Under the pieces are notes generated by a model that saw only the letters and a list, made by a program, of their open reading frames with translations, ran no database searches and was not told the DNA's origin. Made by a program: the position numbers and the translations under genes. A stretch of 48,525 bases of DNA from Microcaldota archaeon (lineage in GTDB: Archaea > Micrarchaeota > Micrarchaeia > Burarchaeales > Fermentimicrarchaeaceae), in NCBI GenBank assembly GCA_026396385.1, contig JAPLWV010000012.1, forward strand, positions 1-48,525. The letters run 5' to 3'. This document shows positions 1 to 9,429 of this stretch, piece after piece. Positions within the stretch are counted from its first letter, which is position 1; every line of letters begins with the position of its first letter.

Positions 1-85
1 AGCCCTGTGCTTTAATATCTTTAAGGGCTTGAATAAACTCCTCCTTGGTAAAGTTCTGAGCTGCATTTGCCTTGTTTTTAACCAC
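1..85 (-). CDS. possible 5' end of a CDS running off the left edge (GTG start)
   Basis: Minus strand open from GTG at 85: (M)VKNKANAAQNFTKEEFIQALKDIKAQG; truncated by window. Confidence 0.3.
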   Translation of the reverse strand, partial: MVKNKANAAQNFTKEEFIQALKDIKAQG

Positions 86-88
86 GAA

Positions 89-136
89 TTTATGTGCAAC
101 TACACCTATTTATGTGCAGCGGTTAGTTTATGTGCA
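89..136. repeat. three direct copies of TTTATGTGCA (89-98, 109-118, 127-136)
   Basis: Exact 10-mer repeated at 18-20 bp spacing between a possible divergent start and the CDS at 194. Confidence 0.75.
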
Positions 137-193
137 AAGCTCCCTGAGCGGATAGGAATATAAATCAAAAACGTCAAAAGTAAAGCGGATAGG

Positions 194-1006
194 ATGGTCA
201 GGCAAAAAAAGGAGAGAGTAAACAGGGACTTGAGTTATCAAGATATAGTTGACAGGCTTGCTGAAGGCGACGATGTAAGCTTTGAGAGGATAGGGGACAC
301 CATAATAATGCGAAGGGATGAGGCTCCAGTGAGGAAAGCTATGGAGGAGCCAAAAGTATACGAGGAGCCCAGGCAGGAAAGTGACGATACTGAGGAAAGG
401 CTAGGCTTGGTCAAGAGGGAGATAGAGAAGAGGAAACCAAGAAGGGTTTCAAGAAAGGATTATGCGGATCTGGAGGAGGCTTTCGTGAGATTGGAGAGGA
501 GGCTCGACTCATTGGACAAGGAGCTGAGGGGGCTGAGGGTGGAGCTCGGCTATCTGAGGGGGGTCATGCTCGGTAAGCTTAGGGAGATGGCAAGCGAGGA
601 GCCTGCCGCAGAGAGGATTGAACAACTCCAGGTGGAGGAGGTTGTTGTGGGGGGGGAGAACAAGCAACTTCAGCTTGTGCAGGAGGACATTCCTGAGGTA
701 ACGTTCGACGAAGAGAGTGGCGGAAGTAGGCTGGGTTTCATAACGAGCACGCTTTCCAACATATACAATTCATTCTTCCTCAGTGCAGACGAGAAGGACT
801 CATACAAAGAGTTCCAGAAAAAGCTCTTCCTTCTTGTCAGGACGCAACCGAGAAGCTTGGATGAGATTGCTGACAACACAGAGGAGAATAAGGCAAACTG
901 CCTCATATGGCTGACAAGAATGGTTGACGAGGGGCTTCTGGAGGAGGCAGTCAAGGATGCTGGAGGAAAGAAAGTATACAGAATAGTTTGGGAGAAAGTC
1001 CTTTAG
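194..1006 (+). CDS. hypothetical protein, coiled coil plus C-terminal winged-helix-like segment
   Basis: 270 aa; charged heptad-like middle; C-term SLDEIADNTEENKANCLIWLTRMVDEGLLEEA resembles wHTH. Confidence 0.75.
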   Translation: MVRQKKERVNRDLSYQDIVDRLAEGDDVSFERIGDTIIMRRDEAPVRKAMEEPKVYEEPRQESDDTEERLGLVKREIEKRKPRRVSRKDYADLEEAFVRLERRLDSLDKELRGLRVELGYLRGVMLGKLREMASEEPAAERIEQLQVEEVVVGGENKQLQLVQEDIPEVTFDEESGGSRLGFITSTLSNIYNSFFLSADEKDSYKEFQKKLFLLVRTQPRSLDEIADNTEENKANCLIWLTRMVDEGLLEEAVKDAGGKKVYRIVWEKVL

Positions 1007-2208
1007 ATCCACTTGCCTATCATCTCGCCTATCCTTATTATTTCGTTAAATTTGGTGTTTCTCTCCCCACCAACCACATTCGTCTTCAACATTTTGCAGT
1101 CGTAGGCAACCGCTATGTGCGAAATTGCTGGGTCGCAGGTCTCCCCAGAGCGGTGGGATGCTATGCATGTGTATCCATTCTCTTTTGCATATTTTGCAGT
1201 TTCATCAAGCTGTGTAAGCGTGCCTATCTGATTGGGCTTCAGTATTAACGAGTTGCAGGCATGCGCCTTTACTCCTTCCTCAAGCCTTTTCTTGTTCGTC
1301 ACGAAGATGTCATCGCCGCATATCAGGCATTTGCCTGCCTTGCTGGTGAGCTCCGCAAATCCCTCGAAATCCTCCTCGTGGAGACCATCCTCAACGTAGG
1401 AAAGCTTGAAGTTCTTTATGAGCTCCATGACAAAATCAAGCTGCCCCCCCTCATCCAGCTTCCTTCCATCAACATTATAGACATACTTTCCACCCTCAAA
1501 AAGAGAACTGGCTGCCATGTCAAGCCCCATCTCAACCTTTACTCCGGTCTCACTGCTTGCCTCCCCGCAAGCTTCTGAAAGAATTCCAAGAGCGTCCTCG
1601 CTCGTGAGTTTCACAACCCAACCTGACTCGTCATCCCTGCCTAGAGTGACGCCCCTCTTTTTGAGCTTCTCCTTCACTTTCTTGTGGACAGAGAGGTTCG
1701 CCTGCAGTGCCGGGTAGATCTTCTTGGCAGTGCTTGGAAACACTAGGAACTCCTGTATGTCGCACGCATTTATTGCATGCTTTCCTCCCCCTATCATCTT
1801 GCTCAGGGGGAGAGGGAACCAACGCCCCTTGCCAAGAATTTCAAAGAGCTGCTTTCCCTGCAGCTTTGCAGACGCCTTTGCGCATGCTATTGAGATGGCA
1901 ATCGCCGCATTCCCACCGAGGCTGGAGAAGTTGTCACTCCCATCCGCCTCTCTCAGTATCGCGTCTATCTTCTTCTGCTCCCTCACGTCAACTCCGGTAA
2001 GCTTGGGTATTACCTTCTCCGTTGCAAACTTTATTGACGCATCAACGCCTTTAGGGTATGCAACTGCCTCGAATTTACCAACAGATGCACCACTTGGGGC
2101 AGAGGATCTCCCGAAAAATGATTCTCCAACTATCTCGCACTCAAAAGAGAAATTCCCTCTCGAGTCAAGTATCTTCCTCAGTTTCATGGATTTTATTCTC
2201 GCGTCCAT
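1003..2208 (-). CDS. eno: enolase (divergent)
   Basis: KPNQIGTLTQ, SHRSGET, GDDIFVTN, GGGKHA..DIQEF motifs. Confidence 0.93.
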   Translation of the reverse strand: MDARIKSMKLRKILDSRGNFSFECEIVGESFFGRSSAPSGASVGKFEAVAYPKGVDASIKFATEKVIPKLTGVDVREQKKIDAILREADGSDNFSSLGGNAAIAISIACAKASAKLQGKQLFEILGKGRWFPLPLSKMIGGGKHAINACDIQEFLVFPSTAKKIYPALQANLSVHKKVKEKLKKRGVTLGRDDESGWVVKLTSEDALGILSEACGEASSETGVKVEMGLDMAASSLFEGGKYVYNVDGRKLDEGGQLDFVMELIKNFKLSYVEDGLHEEDFEGFAELTSKAGKCLICGDDIFVTNKKRLEEGVKAHACNSLILKPNQIGTLTQLDETAKYAKENGYTCIASHRSGETCDPAISHIAVAYDCKMLKTNVVGGERNTKFNEIIRIGEMIGKWI

Positions 2209-2535
2209 TCAAGCACCTTGTATTTTCATTATAGCTCCGGCAATATCGCCGTTGAATTCAGCAAGAGCCTGCTCTGCCTTCTCCCTGGAGGCTCCCGTCT
2301 TCTCCATGACAAGCTTCAAATCATCCTCTTTTATTAAAGCTTTCTCCTCAATATTGCCAGAAATGTTAAAGCTCCTCTGCCCTTTCATGGACGTCTCAAT
2401 AATCTGGGGATCTGTTATTATTATCTGGCTACCTTCCTTTTCTATTATGACTCTCTCCGCCTTTATCTCCTGGGTCTTTACACCCATCTGCTCCATCATC
2501 CGTTGCATCTGCCTTGGGTTCATTCCCTGGAACAT
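2209..2535 (-). CDS. nac: nascent polypeptide-associated complex protein
   Basis: NAC domain with C-terminal UBA-like segment, 108 aa. Confidence 0.92.
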   Translation of the reverse strand: MFQGMNPRQMQRMMEQMGVKTQEIKAERVIIEKEGSQIIITDPQIIETSMKGQRSFNISGNIEEKALIKEDDLKLVMEKTGASREKAEQALAEFNGDIAGAIMKIQGA

Positions 2536-2615
2536 ATCACCACTCCTAGAGAATATTTTAGTTGTGCATTTTATAAACTCTACTCCTGCTTGAAGAATTC
2601 AAAAGGAGTGAACGC

Positions 2616-3200
2616 CTAGGGAGATAAGCTTTCATACAACTCGGTCTTCTTTACCTCAATTCTCTTTAGCGGGCACAGCTTCTTTATTCTGTTGAAGAGA
2701 GTTGCTGAGAACTTTCCGAATATTATTTCCTGAATAGTTTGCTGGAAATCCATGTCTTTCACTCTTGCCAAAAGCTCCTCCTTTACGGCATTTCTCAGCG
2801 CTGTTTTCAGAGGAGAACTGACTCTCTTGGCAGTGAAAAGAGATACCTGTATTCTAATCTTGGCTCCATCTTTTGTGGTAACATCAATGACCTCGTTTAC
2901 CACATTCCTTCTCCTTCTCACAAGCGTTCTCAGGTAGCCTGCTGAAATCTCGTGGCCTACAAGCTTTGTGTAAGCTGTTTTGCCCTTCACTTCATTTATC
3001 CTGAACTGCAGGTTAACGTAAGACTGGCTCATATCACCTGTCAACTCTGCGAGGCTCACCTTGACGATCCTGTTGATGAGGTGGGCATCATCAGTGGCAG
3101 GTATCTGGCCTATCTCCCTGCTATCGAACATCTGCGGAGCGAGCACAGTATACCATGTCTTGCTCTTCCAAGTATCAACAACCTTCTCCTTAGCCATCAC
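2616..3200 (-). CDS. rps3ae: 30S ribosomal protein S3Ae (eS1)
   Basis: KSKTWYTVLAPQMFDSREIGQIPATD.. typical of S3Ae. Confidence 0.95.
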   Translation of the reverse strand: MMAKEKVVDTWKSKTWYTVLAPQMFDSREIGQIPATDDAHLINRIVKVSLAELTGDMSQSYVNLQFRINEVKGKTAYTKLVGHEISAGYLRTLVRRRRNVVNEVIDVTTKDGAKIRIQVSLFTAKRVSSPLKTALRNAVKEELLARVKDMDFQQTIQEIIFGKFSATLFNRIKKLCPLKRIEVKKTELYESLSP

Positions 3201-3201
3201 A

Positions 3202-3678
3202 TTACCTCACAAGCAGAGCCGCCTGCTCTGGCTCATACTTCCATTTCTTTGGAAGCATCTCTACTTCTCTGTAGTATTTCACAAGCCTCTTTATCTTTGA
3301 TTCAACATGAATGAGCTTTGTCTTATTGTGAACATCACCCTTGTGCGCCTTGAGGTGTTTCCTCATGTTCACTGCTTTCTTTATTAGATTCATCAAATCA
3401 TCAGGGTAAGCCGGGGCGAGGTTCTGCGATTGCAGGATTTTCTTTATAGACCTGCCGGTCACGGATTCAACAGTTGGAACACCGTACTGGTCCCTCAGCC
3501 TCTGCCCGATAAGCGCAGCCGGAATGCCCTCCTTGTGCATCTTTATAACCAGCGTTTCCACTTCCTGGGAGCTAAGCTCGATCCACTCCGGAGCTGTTTT
3601 CACTGCTGGCCTTTTTGAACCGGATTTGCCCTTCTTTCTTGAATGCATCCTTGCCATAAATATCATCTCCTCAGCCAC
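3202..3678 (-). CDS. rps15: 30S ribosomal protein S15 (uS15)
   Basis: MARMHSRKKGKSGSKRP.. N-terminus; start may be internal Met. Confidence 0.95.
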   Translation of the reverse strand: MAEEMIFMARMHSRKKGKSGSKRPAVKTAPEWIELSSQEVETLVIKMHKEGIPAALIGQRLRDQYGVPTVESVTGRSIKKILQSQNLAPAYPDDLMNLIKKAVNMRKHLKAHKGDVHNKTKLIHVESKIKRLVKYYREVEMLPKKWKYEPEQAALLVR

Positions 3679-4208
3679 TTCGCCAATTTCTCAAGCGCAC
3701 GCCTCCTGTGCGAGCACATCATTTTCGTTTTATGGTCCTCGGCAAACGTTTTCCTTGAACCTTCAGGGATGAATATTGGGTCGTAGCCGAAGCCTTTCTC
3801 TTTCGAAATTTTATTCGAGATGTAACCCTTCACTTCTCCTCTCAGAACCGCCTCCTCCTTCCCATCCCACGCGGCAATTGACGAGACGAAGCAAGCATCT
3901 CTCACTTCCTTCCCTCTCATCAACTCCAGGATGCCCTCATTTCCAATCTTCTTGAAAACCCAGGAGGAGAACGTCCCTGGAAATCCATTCAGGGCTTTGA
4001 TGAACAGACCGGAATCCTCAATGAAGAAAGGTTCGTTCACCTCGCTGCGCAGTTGCCTGAGACAGTCCAAGGCAACATTCTCGCAGTTCTCAGCCCTTAT
4101 TTCTTCGCATTCAACATCTTTGCGCCCTATAATTACGTTATATTCTTTTAAAATCCTTTCGGCTTCCCTGAATTTGTGTTTGCTTCCGGTTATGAAAAAC
4201 AATTTCAT
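3663..4208 (-). CDS. XTP/dITP diphosphatase (HAM1/RdgB family)
   Basis: FFITGSKHKFREAERIL, FIEDSGLFI, GFGYDPIFIPEG motifs. Confidence 0.93.
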   Translation of the reverse strand: MKLFFITGSKHKFREAERILKEYNVIIGRKDVECEEIRAENCENVALDCLRQLRSEVNEPFFIEDSGLFIKALNGFPGTFSSWVFKKIGNEGILELMRGKEVRDACFVSSIAAWDGKEEAVLRGEVKGYISNKISKEKGFGYDPIFIPEGSRKTFAEDHKTKMMCSHRRRALEKLAKWLRR

Positions 4209-4280
4209 GAAATCCCTATTGTAATATTAAATTCCTGAACGACTTATTTATATTGTGGGGAAGGTATAAAAATAAACATC

Positions 4281-6650
4281 TCATTTCTTTAGCTCAACTT
4301 TGAATTCTCCTTTTGAGATTTCTATTTTCTTAATCCTTCCTGCTGCTTCTATCTCCTCCTTAACTGAATCTAGCTGTTCTGGCTTCTCGACCTTTATTTT
4401 TGCTGATGAAAGTTCTGTATTAAGCGAGAGTTTCTGGCTCATCTTGAATTTCCGTATCTCACTCAGAACTTTGTTGAGGAGCATGGCATTCTGCTCGCTC
4501 TCCTCATCAATCATCTTTTTGTCCTCCTTGGGCCAGCTTTCTGCATGTATGCTTTCCTCCTTTGAGAAGAGCTGCTGATAGAGCTCATCAATTGTATAAG
4601 CAGCAAAGGGGGCTGTGAGCTTGAGCGAGGTCAGCAACACTGTTTTCAATGTAGACTGAGCCGCCCTTCTGCTTTCCGTTCCGTATTTGTCAGGCTGGTA
4701 GAGCCTGTGCTTCACTTCCTCCAGATAATAATCGCAGAACTCGTGCCAGAAGAACTCTGTGAAGGTGGTTATTGCGGTATAGAAATCGTAATTCTCGAAT
4801 GCATTTGTGCATGTCTCCACAACCTTGTTCAGCCTGCTTAGAATCCACCTGTCAGTCACTCTGAGCTTCTGCTTGCCCCCATCAGATTCCTTGAGGGAAA
4901 ATTCAATAAACTTTGAAGCGTTCCACAGTTTATTCAAGAAAGAGTGCGCGTAGTTCACATCCTTCCAGTAGAATATGTTGTCCTTTCCAGTGCTCCCAGA
5001 AAGAGCAGCCCACATCCTGAGGGAATCAACTGAGGATTTCTTTATCACATCCTTTGCTTCCACATAATTGCCCAGGCTCTTGCTCATCTTCTTTCCATCA
5101 GAGCCGCACACCATCCCGTTGATAAGCACATCCTTGAAGCACGGCTTGCCGGTAAGCATGAGGCAGCGGTATATGGTATAGAAAGCCCAGGTGCGGATTA
5201 TGTCAGTGCCCTGCGGCCTCAGTGATGATGGATACAGCGCAGTGAATTTCTTCTCATCATCGGGCCAGCCCCCTATTACGAGCGGGGTTATGCTGGAGTC
5301 CACCCACCCATCGCATATGCTTGTCTCCCCAATGAGCTTTCCCTCGCATTTGGGGCAGTTCTTTACAGGAGGCTTGTCCCTGGCAGGGTCTACAGGAAGA
5401 TTGGGGTATCCTGGAGCTATGACACAGTCGCATTTCTCGCAGTACCAGAAGGGAATGGGAATGCCAAAAATCCTCTGCCTTGAGAAGCACCAGTCCCACT
5501 CCAAACCGCGGCACCAGTCAATCAGAAGTTGGATTGTATGAGAGGGCACCCAGCGCATCTCATTCGCAGCCTTCATTATTTCCTCCTCATGTCCCTTGAG
5601 CTTCATAAACCACTGGGCGGAATTCAGGAATTCGACCGGTCTCTTGCACCTGTCGTGTATTTTCACCATCTGCTTTAGTTTCTCCTTCTTTGTGATGAGC
5701 TTGAGCAGGTTGAGCTCCTCAAGTATTTTCTCCCTTGCCAACTCTGCTTTCAAGCCTGTGAACTTGCCTGCATTGAGTAGTTTTCCTCTCCCATCCATTG
5801 CCTCAATGACAGGAAGGTTGTGTCTGTACGACCAGGTCACATCCTGTTTGTCACCGAATGTGCACACCATTACTATGCCAGTCCCGAAACTGGGGTCCAC
5901 CTCAGAGTCAGGGATGATTTTAACCTCCCTGTTGAACAGCGGAACGACAGCGGTTTTTCCATGCAGCTGCTTGTAGCGCCCATCCTCCGGGTTGACCAGC
6001 ACTGCAACGCACGCATGCAGCAGCTCGGGTCTTGTGGTTGCAATGACGAGGGGCTTTCCCTCGCATGAGAAGGATATGTAGTTGAGGGCAGTCTCCCTCT
6101 CTATTTCATCTGTTTCGGCTTTGGCTATTGCGCTTCCGCAGCAGGTGCACCACAGCACCGGATGCTTGGAACGATAGACAAGACCTTTTTCAAACATCTT
6201 TAGTATGGAGTACTGCACTTTCCGGTGGTACTCCTTGTCGATCGTATAATACTCCTGCCTCCAGTCTATGGAGAAGCCCATCTCCTTCATCTGCGGCTTC
6301 ATTGTGCTTATGACATCCCTCGTCCACTCCAAACATTTTTCTTTGAACTGCTCCCTCGGAAGCCTCCCGTATTTCTTCTCCACTTTTACCTCTGTCGGGA
6401 AACCATGGCAATCCCAACCCTGAGGGAAGAGGACGTTGTAGCCGCACATCCTCTTGTACCTTGCCACAAAATCCATGTAACACCAGTTCAGAGTATTTCC
6501 AATGTGGAACTCCCCTGTTGGAAAAGGCGGGGGCGTGTCTATGATGAAAACCTTTCTCTTGCTCTTCTCATCGAACTCATGAAGCTTAAGCTCCTCCCAC
6601 TTCTTTCGCATCTTCTCCTCGAACTTATGCGGAGCATATTCATCTAGCAT
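4281..6650 (-). CDS. valS: valyl-tRNA synthetase
   Basis: HIGN, KMSKS motifs, class I aaRS, 789 aa. Confidence 0.95.
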   Translation of the reverse strand: MLDEYAPHKFEEKMRKKWEELKLHEFDEKSKRKVFIIDTPPPFPTGEFHIGNTLNWCYMDFVARYKRMCGYNVLFPQGWDCHGFPTEVKVEKKYGRLPREQFKEKCLEWTRDVISTMKPQMKEMGFSIDWRQEYYTIDKEYHRKVQYSILKMFEKGLVYRSKHPVLWCTCCGSAIAKAETDEIERETALNYISFSCEGKPLVIATTRPELLHACVAVLVNPEDGRYKQLHGKTAVVPLFNREVKIIPDSEVDPSFGTGIVMVCTFGDKQDVTWSYRHNLPVIEAMDGRGKLLNAGKFTGLKAELAREKILEELNLLKLITKKEKLKQMVKIHDRCKRPVEFLNSAQWFMKLKGHEEEIMKAANEMRWVPSHTIQLLIDWCRGLEWDWCFSRQRIFGIPIPFWYCEKCDCVIAPGYPNLPVDPARDKPPVKNCPKCEGKLIGETSICDGWVDSSITPLVIGGWPDDEKKFTALYPSSLRPQGTDIIRTWAFYTIYRCLMLTGKPCFKDVLINGMVCGSDGKKMSKSLGNYVEAKDVIKKSSVDSLRMWAALSGSTGKDNIFYWKDVNYAHSFLNKLWNASKFIEFSLKESDGGKQKLRVTDRWILSRLNKVVETCTNAFENYDFYTAITTFTEFFWHEFCDYYLEEVKHRLYQPDKYGTESRRAAQSTLKTVLLTSLKLTAPFAAYTIDELYQQLFSKEESIHAESWPKEDKKMIDEESEQNAMLLNKVLSEIRKFKMSQKLSLNTELSSAKIKVEKPEQLDSVKEEIEAAGRIKKIEISKGEFKVELKK

Positions 6651-6651
6651 A

Positions 6652-7443
6652 TCATCCCTCGAAATCAGTAAGCCTCTTTCCCTCTTCTATCCTGACAACC
6701 ATTCCATCTTTTGCCGCAATTGTCTCAACACCGCTTTCCTTCTGTATGAACCTTGCTTCTGCCTCAGGGCCTGCCCTCAGCATCCCCATTCCGAAATGCT
6801 GTATTATCGCTTTCTTTGGCTTTGCTTCTTTTAAAATTCTTATGCTCAGCTCGGAGTCCAGATGCCCGGGGTAGTGGCAGCCTGCAGGCTTAAGATTGTT
6901 AAGTATGAGGCAGTCGCAACCTGAGAAAATTTTCCCAAGCTCAGGTATGTAATCTGTGTCTCCAGTGTAGCCCATGGTTCTTCCATCTGAAGTTATTTTG
7001 AAGCCAACTCCGCTTTCATCATCGTGCTTTGTGGGAGTAGCCTCAATTGAAACTCCTTTTATCGAGAGCTTGTCTCCGGGCTTTACAACAATCTTCTTCT
7101 CGGGGAGGTTCTGGTGGTAGGCGGAGACAACCCTGTCGAATCTCTCATTTCCTTCAAGAGCAGAGCTGCTTCCTATAACTATTCCTCTCCTCCTTTTACC
7201 CCCGTTCGTCATGGCTTCTATAATCAGGTTGCAGTCGTTTGAGTGGTCTATATGTGCATGGGTTACGGCAATAGCATCCAGCTTCTGCAAGTCCTGCTTC
7301 AGCTCAAGGCTGCGTATGAGCGCACCCGGGCCCGGGTCGAAGTAGATGTTGGCTTTACCCTTAACTATGAAACCGCCGGTCGCCCTCAGCTGCTTTACTA
7401 CAACGAACCTCGCACCGCCAGTTCCGCAGAATATTATTTCCAA
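6652..7443 (-). CDS. MBL-fold metallo-hydrolase
   Basis: THAHIDHSND motif; GYTGDTDY; HFGMGM. Confidence 0.88.
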   Translation of the reverse strand: MEIIFCGTGGARFVVVKQLRATGGFIVKGKANIYFDPGPGALIRSLELKQDLQKLDAIAVTHAHIDHSNDCNLIIEAMTNGGKRRRGIVIGSSSALEGNERFDRVVSAYHQNLPEKKIVVKPGDKLSIKGVSIEATPTKHDDESGVGFKITSDGRTMGYTGDTDYIPELGKIFSGCDCLILNNLKPAGCHYPGHLDSELSIRILKEAKPKKAIIQHFGMGMLRAGPEAEARFIQKESGVETIAAKDGMVVRIEEGKRLTDFEG

Positions 7444-7519
7444 ATAACCGCCTTACCTGCCCCAAAAGAATTCACTTAGTTTTTGTTGGGGAAAAAGCTT
7501 AATAAGATTATTCAACCAA

Positions 7520-9028
7520 GTGTATTTGAACGTTATGCCCGATATACGCAGTATTGATGATATAAACAAGAAGATAAGGAGTGGAGAGGTAGTTGTAGCC
7601 ACTGCGCCTGAGATGAGGGAGATAGTTGCCGAGAAAGGGGCTGAAAGAGCAGCCAAGGAGATCGACGTTGTCACCACGGGAACATTCGGAATGACCACCA
7701 GCTCAGGAGCATTTCTTAACTTCGGCCATTCTGACCCGCAGATAAAGATGGGGGGAGGAGAAGTTCTGCTCAACGATGTTCCAGCATACGCAGGGCTGAG
7801 TTCTGTGGATACGTACATAGGGGCGACGCAGTTATCAAAGGTACATAAGTTGGAGTATGGCGGGGCGCATGTGATAGAGGACCTTGTAAGCGGAAAATCA
7901 ATAGATCTGAAAGCATACGGCTCTGCCACGCAGTGCCATCCAATAAGGGAGATAAGGGGTCAGTTCACAATAAGTGACTTGAACCAGGCAATAATGGTAA
8001 ACCCGAGGTCTTTCTACCAGAGGTATAGCGCCGCAACGAACTCTTCTGATACGCCCATATGCACTTATCTTGGGACACTGCTTCCAAATTTCGGAAATGT
8101 TTCGTACTTCTCTGTGGGCGCTATAAGCCCGCTTTACAACGACCCCAGTTTCGAAACAATTGGGATTGGAACGAGGATATTGCTTGCAGGTGGCGTAGGC
8201 TATGTGATTGGAGAGGGGACACTGCACGATCCAAAAGCTATGTGCGGCTCGCTGATGGTGAAGGGAGACCTAAAGAAAATGAACTCTAGGTACTTGAGAG
8301 GGGCCGCAATAGCCAACTACGGAACTGCTCTGTTCATAGGTGCGGGGGTTCCGATACCCATACTGAATTCCACAATAGCAAAGAACTGCGGGATAACAGA
8401 TGAGGATATAAAAGTACATATTTACGATTACCACATTCCGACAAGAGTGAAGCCTCTCGTTAAGAAAACAACCTACAAGGAGCTCAGGTCCGGCAAGGTG
8501 GCCATAGGTGACAGAACTGTGAAGGCTTCAGGGCTCTCAAGCATGAAGATGGCAGTTGAGATAATAGAGAAGCTTAAAGGTATGATAGAGGAGGGTGAGT
8601 TTTTCCTAACAAAGCCTGTTGAGAGGATAACGATGGAGTCGATAACGAGACCAATGAAGCTCCTCTATGTAAAGGCATCTGACGTCATGTCTGCCCCGGT
8701 TACATGCAGCGCGGATGACAGCCTGAGGGATGCTGAGAAGCTCATGCTTGATAAGAAAGCGGGTTATGTTGTTGTGATTGACAAGCAGAGGCATATGCAG
8801 GGAGTCTTAACTTCGTGGGATGTTGCAAAGTCGATAGTGACAAACGGGACAAAGGTGAAGGATGTGATGACCTCGCAGAACATAAAAACAAGTAGGAAGG
8901 ATGAGCCGGTTGAGGTGAGCATGAGGAAGCTGGAGCAATACAGAGTGAGGGGACTGCCAGTTGTGGACGAGGAGGGGAAGGTTCTTGGAGTTGTGAGGAT
9001 GCAGGACCTGAAATACAAGGTGAAATGA
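7520..9028 (+). CDS. DUF39 homocysteine biosynthesis protein with C-terminal CBS pair (L-aspartate semialdehyde sulfurtransferase-like)
   Basis: VVTTGTFG..SSGAFLNFGHSDPQIK and SATQCHPIREIRGQ DUF39 signatures; two CBS repeats; likely start Met at 7535. Confidence 0.9.
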   Translation: MYLNVMPDIRSIDDINKKIRSGEVVVATAPEMREIVAEKGAERAAKEIDVVTTGTFGMTTSSGAFLNFGHSDPQIKMGGGEVLLNDVPAYAGLSSVDTYIGATQLSKVHKLEYGGAHVIEDLVSGKSIDLKAYGSATQCHPIREIRGQFTISDLNQAIMVNPRSFYQRYSAATNSSDTPICTYLGTLLPNFGNVSYFSVGAISPLYNDPSFETIGIGTRILLAGGVGYVIGEGTLHDPKAMCGSLMVKGDLKKMNSRYLRGAAIANYGTALFIGAGVPIPILNSTIAKNCGITDEDIKVHIYDYHIPTRVKPLVKKTTYKELRSGKVAIGDRTVKASGLSSMKMAVEIIEKLKGMIEEGEFFLTKPVERITMESITRPMKLLYVKASDVMSAPVTCSADDSLRDAEKLMLDKKAGYVVVIDKQRHMQGVLTSWDVAKSIVTNGTKVKDVMTSQNIKTSRKDEPVEVSMRKLEQYRVRGLPVVDEEGKVLGVVRMQDLKYKVK

Positions 9029-9429
9029 TGAGCAAAAGAGTGCTGGTATTCTTTCCTAGCAAGGAATACACGGAGTCCCTGATACCTGAAATTGTTCTGA
9101 AGAGTGGAACTATTTTTAATACTATTAAAACTGAAGTCACGCCGACACAAGTCAAGATTATGGGCGAAATAAAGGCGAACGAGGAGAAAGCACAGGAGTT
9201 CATCAGGATATTGAAAAGAAGGGGCGCAGTTGTGAAGGAGTTGGGGCTAATAATGAGGTTCGACCCAGACAAGTGCGTTGCCTGCGGAATGTGCGTCTCA
9301 CTCTGCCCCACGAATGCAATAACCTTCAATAAGGATTTCTCTGTCAGATATGATTTTGATGAGTGCGTACTTTGCATGAACTGCTTTAAAAACTGCCCAG
9401 TGAAGGCTGTTAGCTATCTGGGTGACTAG
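9025..9429 (+). CDS. NIL-domain 2x[4Fe-4S] ferredoxin
   Basis: Two CxxCxxCxxxCP motifs after an N-terminal NIL-like domain; 4-bp overlap with DUF39 gene. Confidence 0.9.
   Translation: MMSKRVLVFFPSKEYTESLIPEIVLKSGTIFNTIKTEVTPTQVKIMGEIKANEEKAQEFIRILKRRGAVVKELGLIMRFDPDKCVACGMCVSLCPTNAITFNKDFSVRYDFDECVLCMNCFKNCPVKAVSYLGD

Noticed and set aside
1724-2593. 289-aa + strand ORF
   Set aside because: Antisense shadow of enolase and NAC, which have clear family motifs
8742-9377. 211-aa minus ORF
   Set aside because: Antisense to DUF39/ferredoxin genes; low-complexity Ser/Pro-rich translation
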